64,000 bases of DNA from Grammothele lineata (Eukaryota > Basidiomycota > Agaricomycetes > Polyporales > Polyporaceae), in NCBI GenBank assembly GCA_002150815.3, contig NDFF03000013.1, positions 868,001 to 932,000 on the forward strand, given 5' to 3'. The position numbers and the translations under genes are program-made. The notes under the pieces were generated by a model. It searched no databases and was not told where the DNA came from. It was given only the letters and a program-made list of their open reading frames with translations. This document shows, in pieces, positions 34,599-47,527 of this stretch; positions within the stretch are counted from its first letter, which is position 1, and the number at the start of each line of letters is the position of its first letter.

Positions 34599-36609
34599 AT
34601 GCTGCCCTCCTCCGCCGCTTGGTCCAATGTCTCCCAGCTCGAGATGCTCATCTCTCGGGCATGCAACCCGACCATGGGCGAGCCCAACTACGCCGCCCAC
34701 CTCGAGGTCGCGGACTACATCAACCAAAAGAAGGCGAACACGTACGCCGTCGTACCCGCTTCCTCCTACCTCGCACGCTGATCCCCCGCCTCACCCTCCA
34801 TCGCTCTCCTCCGCTACCGCACGACATTGATCACCCGCGCTCCGCCCGTCCGCCGCCCAGTCCGCGCGAGGCAGCGATGACGATCGCCCGGCTCGTGAAC
34901 CACCGCAACCCGCACGTCGCGATGCTCGCGCTCGCGCTGCTCGAGACTCTCGTCCAGTCATGCGGGTACCCGTTCCAGCTGCAGATCGCGACCAAGGAGT
35001 TCCTCAACGAGCTCGTCCGCCGCTTTCCCGAGCGCCCGCCCCCGTTCCCGGGCCCGGTCATGCAGAAGATCCTCGACCTCGTGAACTCCTGGAAGGAGGG
35101 CATTTGCGTCGAGTCTCGCTGGAAAGACGACTTTGGCAATATCCGCGACATGCACCGCCTGCTCACCTTCAAGGGATACCGCTTCCGTGACAGGCCCCGC
35201 CAGGAGGCGCAGTCCGTATCTGCTGCTGCAACGGCGGTAAGTAGCTCTTCTCGCGAACGAATGCAGGTTGCCGTACGTGGATCTCGAATGAATGCCTAAT
35301 CTATGACGTTATCTTTCTAGAATATCAAGTCTGCAGAGGAGCTGGAAGCGGAGGACAGGGAGGCCCAGTCTGCGAAACTCCAGGAGCTCATTAGGAGAGG
35401 AACACCACGAGATCTTGCCGCTGCACAAGAGCTCATGAAGACCCTCGCGGGTGCCAACCCCGACGCGAAACCGGATTACCGGACACAAGCCTTGACCGAG
35501 CTGAATAAGCTCGAGAGCAAAGTCATTCTCTTGAACGAGATATTGGATAACGTGGATATGACGAGGGGTGAGAAGTTTGTACAAGGAGATGTGTATGATG
35601 TGAGTGCATCGCCTTCGTCTCTGTTTCAATTGTGCCAATAGACGGGATTCTGGTAGCAAGTTGCATCAATATTGCGAGACGCGCGGCCGAAGATCCAGAA
35701 GTGGATATCCAACGCGGAGACGGACGATCCAGAATCATTAGGTCTGTCTTCCCTCCTCCCCTTTCCTCTCCTTGCCTCCTTGGGGTTCACACCGCCCCCC
35801 GCATAGACACCTACCTTCAGATCAACGACCAGATTAACACCGTCCTGAACCGCTACGAAGCATACAAGAACGGTGACTACAGCGCCGCCGCGAACCCCAT
35901 CCCCCCCGAGCTCTCCAACGGCGGCAGCAGCGCCGCGGGCGCGAGTCTCATCGACTTCGACGATCCCCCAGCAGCGTCTGCCCCTGCTAGTGGGGCAACA
36001 GGAGGGATCGACGACCTCGCAAGCCTGTTTGCCGCGGGGCCGTCGCAGAGCCAGAGCCCACCACAGGCTCAAGCTGCGCCTGCGATGATGGGTATGGGTA
36101 TGGGTAACGGGATGGGCATGGGCATGGGCATGAGCATGGGTGGGTACGGCACGCCTCAACACCCGGCCATGGGTATGGGTATGGGGATGGGGATGATGGG
36201 CGGGATGGGCGGAAGCCAGCCCGCAACACCCTCCTACCAGTCCCCTCCACCCTCAAACGGCTCCCCCGCGGGGAACCAGCCCCCACGCACGGGCATGGTC
36301 TCGCCTTCGTCCGCCATGGCCATGGGCTCGATACGGCTCGGCACGCCCCAGCTCCAGCCGCAAATGCAGAGCCCCCCACTACACCAGCAGCAGCAGCAGC
36401 ACCAGTCTCCCTCCCCGGCCCCGGGTTTCTTTGCCCAGCCCATGCAGCCCCAGCAACAGCAGCAGCAGCAGCAGTTCGGGGCGTTCCAGCAACAACCGAT
36501 GCAACCAATGCAGCCGCAGCAGCAGACGCAGACGCAGTCGCCCCCAGCGCCCGCACAAGCGCAGGGGCAGGGAAAGGACCCGTTCGCGGACCTCGTGGGG
36601 CTGTTCTGA
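34599..36609 (+). CDS. VHS-GAT domain endosomal/Golgi sorting protein
   Basis: Clathrin-adaptor-like protein sorting ubiquitinated or Golgi cargo (Tom1/GGA-related). Exons are 34599-34741, 34861-35236, 35321-35599, 35657-35741 and 35807-36609, giving 561 residues. The VHS domain spans about residues 5-150: ISRACNPTM, ADYINQKKANTPREAAM, LVNHRNPHVAMLALALLETL, SCGYPFQLQIATKEFLNELV. The GAT three-helix region is about 190-320, with LNKLESKVILLNEILDN and NDQINTVLNRYEAYKNGD. The tail is low-complexity: acidic LIDFDD, Met-Gly repeats (GMGMGMGM), polyQ runs, and the end DPFADLVGLF. No GAE ear domain is present, unlike true GGAs. The Asp-Pro-Phe end may bind endocytic partners (inference). Confidence 0.92.
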
Positions 36610-36997
36610 GCGCAGGGGTGACGCTGAGGCCGAGGCCGATGGGGCTGGAGCTGGGAGAGTGCGCTGTGGTCGGACGTTCTTGTTGTAGTTCTGTTTCGGT
36701 ATTATATGCGTCTGGAGGGATGTAGGTTAGGTGGACAGGCTGGATGCGCGCGATGAAGATGCTCGTATGGCGTGCAGCGTTCGTGTTGGGATGCTTGCTT
36801 AACCTCATCCCGACGATCCCTGAATCTCAGAGGACGGGAGAAAGGAGGTGTGTGCCGATGCCCCACGAAGTCATAAATGACACGAAGAAGCGACGTTGCA
36901 AGTGAAGGCGTATGTGTATGTACAGGTAAGGTTCTGGTTTCATTGTCCGCACGAGCAGAGGCCGGGTGGGTATCACGCTGCTCCGCAATGCGCACGC
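36610..36997. other. Convergent 3' UTR region
   Basis: Between the 3' ends of the VHS-GAT gene and the V-ATPase E gene. Nothing besides UTR-like sequence is seen. Confidence 0.5.
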
Positions 36998-38161
36998 TCA
37001 TGTGTAGAACTTCCGGTTGGGGTTCGCGCCGAACAGGTCCGCACGGATCTCCGGGAGCATCTATAGAGGGGGGTAGACAAGGGGTAGGAATGAGTGACAC
37101 GCGTAGCGGAAATCGAGACAGTAAAGGACGCCCGTACCCGGTCCTCTAGTAGTCGTAGCCGTTCGTCTAGCGTGTTGTCAAGCGTGATGCGTTGCGTGCC
37201 GCTGACAAGCTTCACGCCACCAGCACTAAACCATAGACAGTCAGCATTGAAGTCCTACAACATCATCCCGCCCCTTCCCAGCAAACTGCAAGGGATGAAA
37301 CGCACATATCGTTGCTCAACGAGCCCACCACGGTCGGCTTGATCTCGCGCCCGCTAATCCCCGTGTATTGCTCCGCAGCCGCGGCCGCCGCACGCTCGAC
37401 GAGCGCGACGTCCTTCTCGCGCGCGTGCACGGTCGCCTCGGGCTCGAGGAGGTTGAGGAAGCCCTGGACGATCACGCCCTGGAGGAACTGCACGTAGCGG
37501 GCCTCGTCCTTGGCGAGCGCCTCGACCGCGGCGCGTGCGGCGCCGAAGAGGTCTTGGAGGTGCTCCTCGCGCTGTTGGAGGAGCTTGAGGCGGGACTTGT
37601 TCGTCAGTGTCGATTGTGCGCTGCGAGAACGGAGGATCAACGACACAAAAGAGCATGGGGGATCGGGGGTAAGTAGATTTGGACCGGGATAGTGCGAATG
37701 TGGAGAGAAACGGACGGTTGTACGGGTCGTTGTTAGATGTCTAGTAGACTGAGAGGCGAGCCGGAGACGTACATCTTCTGCGAGACCTCGGCACCCTTGC
37801 GCTTCTTCTCGTACAGCGCATCGATCGCCTGCTGCTCCTGCTTTACGAGCTTGGCCTACACAACATCAACGCTAGGTTGAGCTGATATCCTCCACCATGT
37901 CGGCCGAGAGGATCCGGGCTGCGCACCTTCTCAATGGCGAACTCCTCGTCCGCCTTGACCTTGATCTCACGAGCCTTCTCGAGAGCCTCCTGCTTGATGA
38001 ACGCCACCTGAAGTCATCAAACATGTCAGAGCCGACTCATGTTACATTCCCGTGATCTCTGGGCTGCATTCCAGCCCAAACGCAGGCACGTCCAAGTCAA
38101 GACATACCATCTTGTTCATCTCGCTGAGGACCTCATCGTCGTTCAGCGGCCTGCTCGCCAT
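36998..38161 (-). CDS. VMA4: V-type proton ATPase subunit E
   Basis: Peripheral-stalk subunit of the vacuolar H+-ATPase V1 sector, pairing with subunit G to hold the catalytic head. Exons (high to low) are 38108-38161, 37927-38007, 37773-37855, 37306-37620, 37138-37225 and 36998-37060, giving 227 residues, the family length. The long N-terminal helix (AFIKQEALEKAREIKVKADE, FAIEKAKLVKQEQQAIDALY) is typical. The C-terminal globular part has GGVKLVSGTQRITLDNTLDE and ERLRLLEDRMLPEIRADLFG, with the conserved end NPNRKFYT. The start matches the family's short charged N-terminus (NDDEVLSEMNKM). Housekeeping gene, intact. Confidence 0.96.
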
Positions 38162-40649
38162 GATGGGTAGGTATTGCTGGCGTTAATGACTGGTGTAAGG
38201 GAGCCCGAAGAGTGCGAAGTCGGCAATGGAGGCTTGAGCAACGAAGGAGGCCCGTTGGATCGTGCCGCTTTCGGAAGTGGCGGCGCGACTAACGTGCCGC
38301 TAAAAGCGTGACTCACGCTTGCATAACGCCTGTGTGACTACTATGTCACTGAGGAGGTTGGGCGCCTGAAGCGCATTAAAGCTGCAGTTTGCTTTGACGT
38401 CGTGGACTCCGTCCGTAGCGAACATCGTTGGATTTCGATCCTGGTCATTCTAGCTGGAGCATACTCGGATGATACGAACATATAGTCTCTTTGGCTGACT
38501 TGTCATACTTCTCGGATAGAAGTAAGTTCTACGCATCGTAAGTATTCGATGGTTACCAAGAAGCAAACTAACAACGGTCCTAAAGATCCGACAGGGTCGT
38601 GCTTGTTCAGAGGAGTCATCAACTTCTCCCGTCAGTGGAGGCTCCCATAACCCGCATCGTGCGGTTCAGGCTGTCATAATATTCCATCGAACATCTGCCA
38701 GCGTTGTCGAGAGCACAGGTGGTGGTAGACACATTGACCTACGTCCATGGAAGTCGAAAAGTTTCGGCTGCTACCTGAGCGAGGTATTCCTGACACTCTT
38801 ACTGTCGTATTTAGCCATCTCTTGATGTTCTTTCACAGAAATACAGATACATATACACATACGGATCATCATCAGTCCATGGGGTGTAAGATACACACGT
38901 ATCGCCCCCAGGACCGTGTGAGTGATCTACACGACACCGTCGCAACGTCGCTTCACACGCACACACACTGCAGCAAGTATGACTATTCGTGCACTGGTAC
39001 GGATGCGTCTAGGCACAGTCTGCGGTCACTGGTACCCCACACATATCAGGAAAGTTGCCAACTGCGGAGATCTCCCCGCCGAGCGTAGGTTCCGACCCCG
39101 CGCGATGGTTATGCTGTGGCGTCGCTTTCGCGACTAGGCGTTATTAGACTTTCCTTACAACCGTCTGTGCTCGATGCTCCACGGCACTTGGAAACTCACC
39201 GGTGAGTAGTGTTCTACGACCCGCAGCATTCTGTCGCTCACTCTCCAGCACTGGCAGCTCATCGTGCGCTGAGTTGACTCTCGTATCGAACAGTGTAATA
39301 TAATGCCGGTACTATTGACTTGGTTGTAACACTAGGATCGACGCCATCTCAACATCTCCCACTATCGGAGTTGTTGAAAGCCCTTGTCCGTGATGCGGGT
39401 GGACATCAGATCGGACGACGTTTCCTGATCTCGGCCCATTCACCCATCCGTAGCCCATCGGCGCTCCGGAGCCCTATTAGTGAGAATCTGTCATTCCCGC
39501 CACTGAACTTTCTCGCCTCAGAACAGAGTTGTATTCGAACACTACTCAACCACGACATTGTCAATTCGAAGTTCTCAGTCTGGTCAACATTTGTAACTCG
39601 ACAGATATGAACGGCGTGAAGCATGACGGTTGTAGCGTAGGACCCTGGCCGTCATGATTGCCGGTGTCCAGCTCGTGCATGGCCAGTGCGGGGCAGGATA
39701 GGGCAGGATGGCCCTCTTCAGGAGAGAGGCGTGAGCAGACGTGGGCTCAGTTCGATCATGATGCCCTTGTCATCGTCTACTCTTCCTTCCCAGCTTCGCG
39801 GTTCTGTGATTGTCGGGTGCGTGGAGACGAGTTGAGCATGTCGACGGAGGCACGGGGCCTTTTCCCGAGCCTAGGGTCACGGTCTGGCGGTGCAGAGAGC
39901 GAGAAATGCGATCGACAGGACAACTCAGGGGCGCCGGTCTCTGTGAGTGTCGGGACGAAGGCTGATTGGAGTCTCCCCTGGCGAATGGGCGTCGCCGTTT
40001 CGTCGCTGTTGCAAGTACAACTCGGGCACGTGGTCGAGGCCAACACTGGTTCCAACTTCCGCGCGTGTCGCTACGCGTCTCAGCTCGCTTTCGCGCGGAC
40101 CGACCCCTCGCGCGACCTCGTCCTATTCCTCTCGCTCCTTCTCGTTCAAAGACTGCGCCGCGAGATGACCTCGTCATCGAAGCACCCGCAATAGCACATC
40201 ATGAGAAAGGAGGGGCTTGTGGGACAGCTGGTTGGTAGGCGATTGGGTGACTGATCGTTGGTGGCGATGTGGGATCAGCGCAAGCCTGCAGCCTGGCGAC
40301 ATCACGCTGTTGGTCGTCTGTTGGCCGCTGTTGGCTGCTGTTGGCTGGAGCCAGTCCGGAAGCGCACGAGCAATGCGCGCGGCCGAAGGCTGCCGTGCGG
40401 ACAACGGCGGGTGTGACAACCGACCGGTGCGCGCCCCTCAAAGCCTCGCGCGCGAGCCGTCCGTTCTCTGGTTCCCTCCCACCTTCTTCCAGTGGCCAAC
40501 CTTTTTCTTCGCACATCGCAGGTCGATTGTAACGCTCCTCTTATTCTTCATTCTTCTTCATATTCCACTTCCGCTTCAAGGAGCTTACAGTCACTTACGC
40601 AACGCAAATCCTAAGCATCGCACGCTCACGACTCTCCGCGCACGCCGTC
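38162..40649. other. Long gene-free stretch (2.5 kb)
   Basis: No frame in this region resembles a family or splices into a convincing model. The longest plus frame, at about 39658-40194, lacks coding character. A short GCTGTTGGC-type tandem lies at 40306-40345. The final 150 bases are CT-rich and act as leader of the next gene. Confidence 0.5.
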
Positions 40650-41673
40650 ATGACCGCTAAGCTCGCCTCCGTCCCCCGCAACGTTATGGAAGCCTCTGCA
40701 CCAGCTGCACGCCCGTCGCTTTCCGTCCGCTGTTCCATCGCCCCGCCTGAAAAGGCTGCCATTACCGAGCTCGCCATGACGATCGCCGAAGAGATCGCCA
40801 GTCTCTGTCGTTCCCCCCAACCCATCGGGATCGACATGCCTCTCAAACACACAGGCCTGGATCCCAAGACCCTCTCCAGGTTCACCTCCTGGCTCAAGTC
40901 CGCCCACGAGTATGACGTTAGTCTCACCCGGATTCTGGAGGATGATACCACGTCGGAGGTCCTCGCTACCGATATCCTTGGTGCGTCTACATTGTGATAT
41001 CATGCGTGCTCTGTGTTTATGGTATATCCTCTCTATTCCTCAAAGCGACCCCCCGGACGCGTCGAAACCGCGCGCTCCCCAAGCCCCCTCCCCAGGTGGG
41101 CTCCGGGTCGTTCGCTTCCAGGCGCGCCCGCCGTGCTCCGCGCGCCCCCATGTCCGTCGATATCTCGACGGAGCCCGAGGAGGTCCCCATAGCTTCCGCC
41201 GCCGTGAGGCAGTACGCCGCCGACATCGGCATGGCGCCGTACGACTCCTGGGCGGGCAAGAAGACGGGGTAAGTCAGCGGTTCTCTCCTACAGTCCGGCT
41301 CCCGGGTCTCAGCTCGTCGCTCATCACGCCCCAACACCGCTGACGCGCCAATCTCTTACGCAGGCTCATGTATGGCCTACTCGCCCTCGGGCTTGTGGGT
41401 TCGCCCCTTTCCCCGTCCGCACGGGTGAACGTCAAGTCGCCCGCTGTGGCCTCGCCGCTCCCCGCCGGCGCGCGCCTGCGTCCCATTGCACCGCTCGAGG
41501 ACCCTCGCGCCGTGATGCCGACGCGCACGCCGCTCTTTGCGTCCTTCCTGGACTCCGTGCGCATGCCCGGCGTCGACTTCGTGCAGTCGCCGGTCGTGCC
41601 CGACTACCAGTACGCCAGTCTGGACGGCGTTTTCGCCGAGCTGTCCTTCCCCCAGACCCCCAAGAGCTTCTAA
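40650..41673 (+). CDS. Unrecognised basidiomycete protein
   Basis: A three-exon gene is supported by phase and codon use: 40650-40980, 41046-41268 and 41364-41673, giving 287 residues. No domain recognised. Visible features are an N-terminal helical part (EKAAITELAMTIAEEIASL), an amphipathic segment LSRFTSWLKSAHEYDVSLTR, and an Arg-rich linker (RRARRAPRAPM). A conserved-looking mid part reads AAVRQYAADIGMAPYDSW, then MYGLLALGLVGSPL. The Pro-rich tail ends LDGVFAELSFPQTPKSF. There is no signal peptide; the short hydrophobic LLALGLVG is too brief for a secure membrane helix. The strong CT-rich leader suggests an expressed gene. Nuclear or cytosolic location is open. Confidence 0.6.
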
Positions 41674-42772
41674 GCGTCTCCTTCCGCCTCGCGGTGGCGA
41701 CCGCGTGGGTCTCGGCTCACAAACGCATACTCCGCTCTTTCCCGCCCCGATTTATTGAGGGCGGCTGGAGGAGCATGTCTACACATTTAGAGTGTGTTGT
41801 AGGTTTTGTTGATGAGAGTTCATGGACTCGGACCCTTTGGATATGCGGACCATCCTTTGCATAAGTGACGTTTATCATGACCCCATTCATTCCGTGTTCT
41901 CGCTCGCTGCATTCTTCCACTCGTTTCGCACTTGGCACCTTACCTGCACATGCATCCTGACACTTGCACATCCGTCGTCTCCCCCTCATTCTGCATCCCC
42001 GCATTTATTCCCGCATCATACCCCCGCATTGCTCACCCTCATGCTGCATCTGCTCGTTCATCCTCCGTCATACGGTGCTGCCTTTTTTCACAGTTGAGTT
42101 TCGTTGTTGTCGTCTTTGCTTTCGTTTCGCAGTGCGCCCCCTTGTATCAGTACGTACGGTTCATGCCCTCCCAGCACGTTGTACCTGCCTGTCCATGCAC
42201 GCGACGCTCACGACTAATTGATGCAAGGGGTTTTCTTGGTGTCAGGGAACCCACCCATATAGACCTCTCCTGGTGTGCCCTTGGCTGCGTCTCCGTTGTT
42301 GGTTTGTTTGTGGTTCGAGTGCTGACTGCACCCTGGTTAATAGGTGTTCCCAATTCTGGGCATGTGGGGGCGAGCGAGAACTCTAACACGCGCATACAGT
42401 TCACCATCGCGTTGTTTATGCGGACTACGGTGATGGGCGACGGCAGGCCCGACGCCTACCCTTTTCGGTATGGACCGTCGGCTGAGATAGTCGGATGTGC
42501 ACACTGCGGTTGTCTGGGTGGATGCCATGGTAGCCCACAAGAGGCCTACTAGGAGCTTCAATTTGTCTTGTCGATCGCGCCACCTCCAGGCGACTCGACA
42601 TATCGTTGATCTTCTGACCAAGCTTTGATCAGACAGGTGGGCAATATCAAACTTCGGCCGCATCCCAGACTCATAACGGTACCTCCCTAGAATGCTTGCA
42701 TTCTCTTCTCTCTCCTGTCCGTCTTCCTATCACATAACCGAGGCTACCTTCGCCATCCCCTCCTGGACATCT
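41674..42772. other. Intergenic region
   Basis: About 1.1 kb of CT-rich then mixed sequence. Open frames have no family resemblance and no RNA gene was found. The right end is the leader of the glycosyltransferase gene, where an in-frame ATG at 42692 would extend that protein by 27 residues. Confidence 0.45.
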
Positions 42773-44696
42773 ATGCCCAGGGCTCTCCTTGGAGTGTTCT
42801 CTGGTCGCTCACGATCCCCATACTACGACGTTCTCCCACCGTCAAGCACGAGCTCAAGCCCAGCAATCCAAATCAAACAGCTCGCACCGCTCCCTCACTA
42901 TGCCAGCCAGTTCTGCTGGCCGCGCTGTACTCGGCGCCGCCTCCGCGCCCTCCTCGTCGTGGTAGGATTGCTCGTGACGCTAGGTGTGGCCACCGCGACG
43001 TACGTCTTCAACTACCCCCTTCCTCCACTATACGAGCGGTTCCACACGGCAGAGCTCGCGCTCCCCCAACACGACGCGTCGTTGCCGCTGCCGGAGGGAA
43101 GGCATGGCCGCTATCTGTGGATTGCCAACCATGCTAGCAGTGAGCACAGCCTCCATATCTGTGGCGCGGAGGAACAAGACTAATTGCTGAGCTTTCTTGG
43201 CGCTTTCCTTCCTATACGCAGAATGCGGATGGGGAAACGCAATGCAGGAGCTCTTTCTGAATGCGTACCTGGCGTATCGTACTGAACGCGCGTGAGTATC
43301 GCTGTCCAGCGCTCTTCCCACTACCCTCCTCTCTCGCCTGTGCGTCTCGGCGATGCTCCGAAGCTGAGTCAGGCGCTAACAGCAGTGTTATATTACAGGT
43401 TCGTATTTGATAACTACACTTGGAGTCGGGGCGAGGCGGACTATTCGCTCTACAATTTGAAACCCATCCCTTCACGGATACCGCTCAGCGCGCTCATCAG
43501 AGGTTAGTCTCCGCCGGGTTTCTCGCAGGACTTACCGGTGTTGAACGTTGAATGTTGAACGGCGAGTCCGGGGATCGAGGGCTGATCTGTTCCGGAAATG
43601 TTGGCTGACTGGAAACGCACCGCTCGCTCTAGGTCCAATTGTTGGGGAAAGGCCCTCGGAAGGATCTCGGTCGCCAAGGGCTGTGGTCCCGGAGTACTTC
43701 TACGAAGTGTGTCAAGACCGCGCCCTCATCCGGAGCGACGAGGTTAACGGTGCTCTCACTGATCCATCAGCTGAGACATTGATCCAGACGTGGGCGGAGA
43801 AAACGGCAGCCCATCGCTGCGTGGAGGTGGTGGCAAGCCCGCCAGAGATATTCGACGAACAGTAAGTTCTCTGTTAAGTGTTGGTGTCGGCGCGCTCATG
43901 ACTAGGGGTATAGCTTGTTCGCGGACGCGAATCGACTACTGGATATTTGGCCTCATTTCTCTAAGTCGCCTATTGTCCAAGACTTCGGCTGGTCGACCCT
44001 CGTAGAGCTCGCCTTCGATAATAACAGACACGTTATCTCGCCGACCTCTCCTTACGATTCTCCGCTAGCCGCCTCTCGCACCGAGCCTCGTCTCTCCCGG
44101 TATACTCAAATTCCAGGTCTGCTCGTTTTACACATCCGCCGTGGTGACTTCGAGGGACACTGTTTCGACGTCCTCGCCCGTCGAGAACTTGGCTTTACCG
44201 GCTTCAACTCCTTCCCTGCCCTCCACGACCGCTGGACTCTCCCGGAAGGTACACCTGACAGGGAGAGACGTTCACTTTACGCGCGCCGCTGCTTCCCGGA
44301 TATCAGCGATATCGTAGCTCGGGTAGAAGAGGTACGGCGTGCGGAAGAGCATGCCGGCCGGCCTCTGAACAAATTGTATGTTATGACGAACGGCTCGCCG
44401 CGATGGGTGAAGCAGCTTGAAGGGGCCCTGCGGATACAGAACGCATGGACACACATTGGAAGTAGCCGGGAGCTGATGCTCACTCCGGAGCAAAAATATG
44501 TCGCGCAGGCAGTGGACATGCTCGTTGCGCAGAGGGCGCAAGTATTCGTTGGGAACGGGGTAAGTTCTCTGAAGATTCGGCGAATTTGGAATAGCTGTGT
44601 TAATGTGGGTGCGTGTAGTTTTCAACGTTGAGTGGAATGGCTATCATGCTTAGGATGGCCAATAATGTGCCGCCGCATGCGTCTCGTCATTGGTAA
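42773..44696 (+). CDS. O-fucosyltransferase-like type II membrane protein
   Basis: Golgi-type glycosyltransferase related to GDP-fucose O-fucosyltransferases; donor and acceptor are inferred only at superfamily level. Exons are 42773-43139, 43222-43291, 43399-43502, 43633-43861, 43914-44559 and 44619-44696, giving 497 residues. A short cytoplasmic N-terminus is followed by one membrane anchor (LRALLVVVGLLVTLGVATAT). The luminal part has the basidiomycete-family blocks YLWIANHASS, CGWGNAMQELFLNAYLAYRT, FVFDNYTW and IPSRIPLSALIRG. The O-FucT signature lies near residues 330-336 (HIRRGDF), and GNGFSTLSGMAIMLRMA near the end matches the donor-site loop. The ATG at 42692 in the same frame is an alternative start, but the added residues look like leader. 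Confidence 0.8.
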
Positions 44697-45663
44697 AGTG
44701 ATGAGCGGTCACACTTCCCACTGCAGTCCCACTACCCGCATCTCTCATATCACGAAGTATTACTATATAGTATCTTTCTAGTACGTTTTCTCCACCCATT
44801 CCACAATATATCCGATCACAATGACTTGAATCTGCCAACGTCTAGTGAGAGGTCTTCAAGACCGCTCTAGCTAAGTACAGGCTTGAGCTGGATTATTGGG
44901 CTGAATCACTGCATAGCGTGTCTTTAGACGCCCAAAGTGATTTGTCATGGCGCGCGAAGCGCTTGACCCTCGTGGCTCAACTTTTCCAACAGCTCTCGGT
45001 CACTGGGGCATGCTTCTACACCTTTTGCTGTGTTTTCCGGCGTGTACTCGAGATTACTGCACTTCTAGGGCAATCTCAATCCTCGTTTCATGGCAGCAAC
45101 TACTCTCACAACACCAGCCCTGCAATTAATCACCGGAGTCACCCTCTAGCTTCAACGCCTCCCACCGCGGTGAGAGTGTTTCTGCTAGATCTACATGTTC
45201 ATTCCGCTATTTTATGCTATTCAGTCGAAAATAGCATGATACGTCTCTTTTACTCCACCTGATGCTACGGTGAGGTAAGGAATTACAAGTCTCGGCGAAG
45301 TAACCTCAACGCAACACCTACTCTTAAGCCGGCCGATCAGGGGCGGGCGTAGTTCCGGACCGAAAGGCGCATCATGCGCCACTTCCGAACACCGAATATG
45401 GCATACGAGCAAGAACGCCGGCGGGCACAAGTTTTCGCTGAAGGGCTCGGCCGGTCCATTTCAGTCCATTGCGCGATCTGAGACTTTTCGTACGCGACCG
45501 GTACGGTCCTCCTTTTACCTTTTGACTTTACAGCGCCAGGATACCGTTCAAAAGACCCCTAGTGGTCATTCAGGATCTTCAACTTCTCCGTAGCTACTAC
45601 GCTCGGGTCTCTGATCTCCTTTACGGACAGAAGTACTCCTCAGAGCGACGACCGGTGGACTAC
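44697..45663. other. Intergenic region
   Basis: About 970 bases without a supported gene or RNA. TATATAG occurs near 44763 and 46 bases of purine/pyrimidine-mixed leader precede the MFS start. Confidence 0.45.
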
Positions 45664-47527
45664 ATGGCAAACACGATCGAGGAAAATGCTAGGCCATCGC
45701 CAGCCGGGTCGCAGTATGAACTATCCGTCATGACCCCTCCATCTGTCGGTTCGGAAGCACAGTTGACGGTGCTCGAGCGTTCTGAGCCTGTCGAGGGGAC
45801 GACCTTCCAAGAACTGGCACCCGTCGATCGAGGCATCGCGGCGTGGACATTCTGTGCCTGCGGATTTGTTGCCGAAATGTTCATATGGGGTTTCCTCTTC
45901 AGGCAAGTCCCCTATGTTCCATCATAGTGCTCAGTGCGTGAATTGATACCATACTGTAGTTACGGTATCTTCCAAGGTGACGGCAACTGCTTGCGTCACA
46001 TTCGTATATTGAAGTTCGAATGCATCAGATTATTATACGAGTCATCCGCCGTTCAATGCAGCTTCCCAGGTCGCTGTGGCAGCTGTGGGTACAGTAGGCC
46101 TGGGGATACAGTACGGCGAGGTTGGTGGCCTTCCTGAAGTCCCAACCCCTCCACTCCTACCCACCTGGTTCTCAATGACGTTTCCCGTAGGTGTTGTTCT
46201 TGACCGTACTATTCCGGAGATACCCGGAATACATGAAGACAGCAATGTGGTGTGCGTTGGCACTGTACTTCGTTTGTCTATTCTGCTCGAGCTTTGCGAC
46301 GCAGGTGAGGTTGAGGTATAGACGATTATCTAAGTGCGCTGATGTCGCTTGTGTATAGGTGTGGCATCTCATCCTCCTTCAAGGAGTAGGATTAGGATTC
46401 TGCGGAGGAATAATGTATCTTCCGGTGATGATCCTTCTCCCACAATGGTTCTCTGAACGCAGAGGGTTGGCGGGAGGAATTATCTTTGCAGGGACCGGTG
46501 TCGGAGGCAAGTTAACGTCAAGCATCGAAATATCACGGGATCTAACTATGTCTCACAATGACCATCAGGATTTGTATTCCCATTTATGCTTGATTCGCTC
46601 CTAAACAACGTCGGGTTGCGCTGGACACTTCGCATATGGGCGATCATGACTTGCGCGGTCACGGGCATTGCATTCCTCGGCGTCCGTCCGCGTGTCCCTA
46701 TCGCGAAGCGGCACCCCGGACAGAGCCGCCCGCGTCTCATGGTCCCTCAGATGCAGTACTTCAAGAGCCCGCTTTTCCTCATCTTTGTGAGTCTCCCTTC
46801 TCGTCGTCTCTCGCTAATTCTGAAACCGAAGCTAATTGACGTCAAATAGTCTCTTACCTGTCTTGTTCAAGGTCTCTCCTACTTCCCTGTCTCCCTCTAC
46901 ATCGCGTCCTTCACGCAGCAAATTGCCACGCCGCTCGCTGCAACCGTCGTGCTCTCCCTTTTCAATTCCGCTGGGGTGCTCGGCCAGGTCGTCCTCGGTG
47001 CACTCACGGACCGGGTACCCTACCCGTGGGTGATGGGCGCGAGCGCACTCGGCAGCGCGCTCGCCGCATTCCTCCTCTGGGGCTTCGCGGGTGCGGGGTC
47101 CACCGCGGCATTGGTATACCCCTTCGCAATCATCTTCGGCGCACTGGTAAGTCCCATCCGCAGTAACGTCAATAGAAGTCTCTCGAGCTAACCAATTCCT
47201 TGCGTGCGTGCGTGCGCGTGGCTAACGCCGCAGAGCGGCGGGTTCTCCTCCGTCTGGCCGAACGCCGCAGTGGACTGTGCAGGCAGCAAACCGGAAAACG
47301 CGGACGTGACGTACGCTGGCTCTGCCGCTTTCAAAGGCGTCTCTGCCGTTGTCGGCCCAATCCTCTCCGGTATCCTCCTCGAGGCGGGCAAGACGTCGTC
47401 AGGCGCGAATGCTAAATACGGCGCGGCAGGATATGGGGCGGTGGAGATTTTTGTAGGCGCGTGCGCTCTCGCGACGGGATTGGGCAGCGTTGGTGTGGCG
47501 GCGGCGAGGAGGCGGATCCCGTCGTAA
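45664..47527 (+). CDS. MFS monocarboxylate-transporter-like protein
   Basis: Major facilitator of the fungal monocarboxylate porter group (Mch-like), 12 predicted membrane helices. Exons are 45664-45902, 45960-45976 (17 bases), 46029-46120, 46191-46304, 46359-46506, 46569-46786, 46850-47146 and 47234-47527, giving 472 residues. Family blocks: GFVAEMFIWGFLFSYGIFQD-like start, YYTSHPPF, RRYPEYMKTAMW, WHLILLQGVGLGFCGGIMYL, PQWFSERRGLAGGIIFAGTG, then NSAGVLGQVVLGALTDRVPY and VWPNAA. The starting Met was chosen because upstream frame has no ATG. Introns 1 and 5 use GC donors (AG|GCAAGT). It neighbours the P450/UbiA cluster and could export its product, but this group also moves carboxylates, so that is speculation. 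Confidence 0.9.

Noticed and set aside
34160..35299. Plus-strand frame of 379 codons
   Set aside because: It is an overlapping frame of the VHS-GAT gene and its promoter. The true exons in other phases give clear VHS domain sequence.
39658..40194. Plus-strand frame of 178 codons in a gene desert
   Set aside because: No homology signal, no splice partner and mixed composition; not supportable as a gene.
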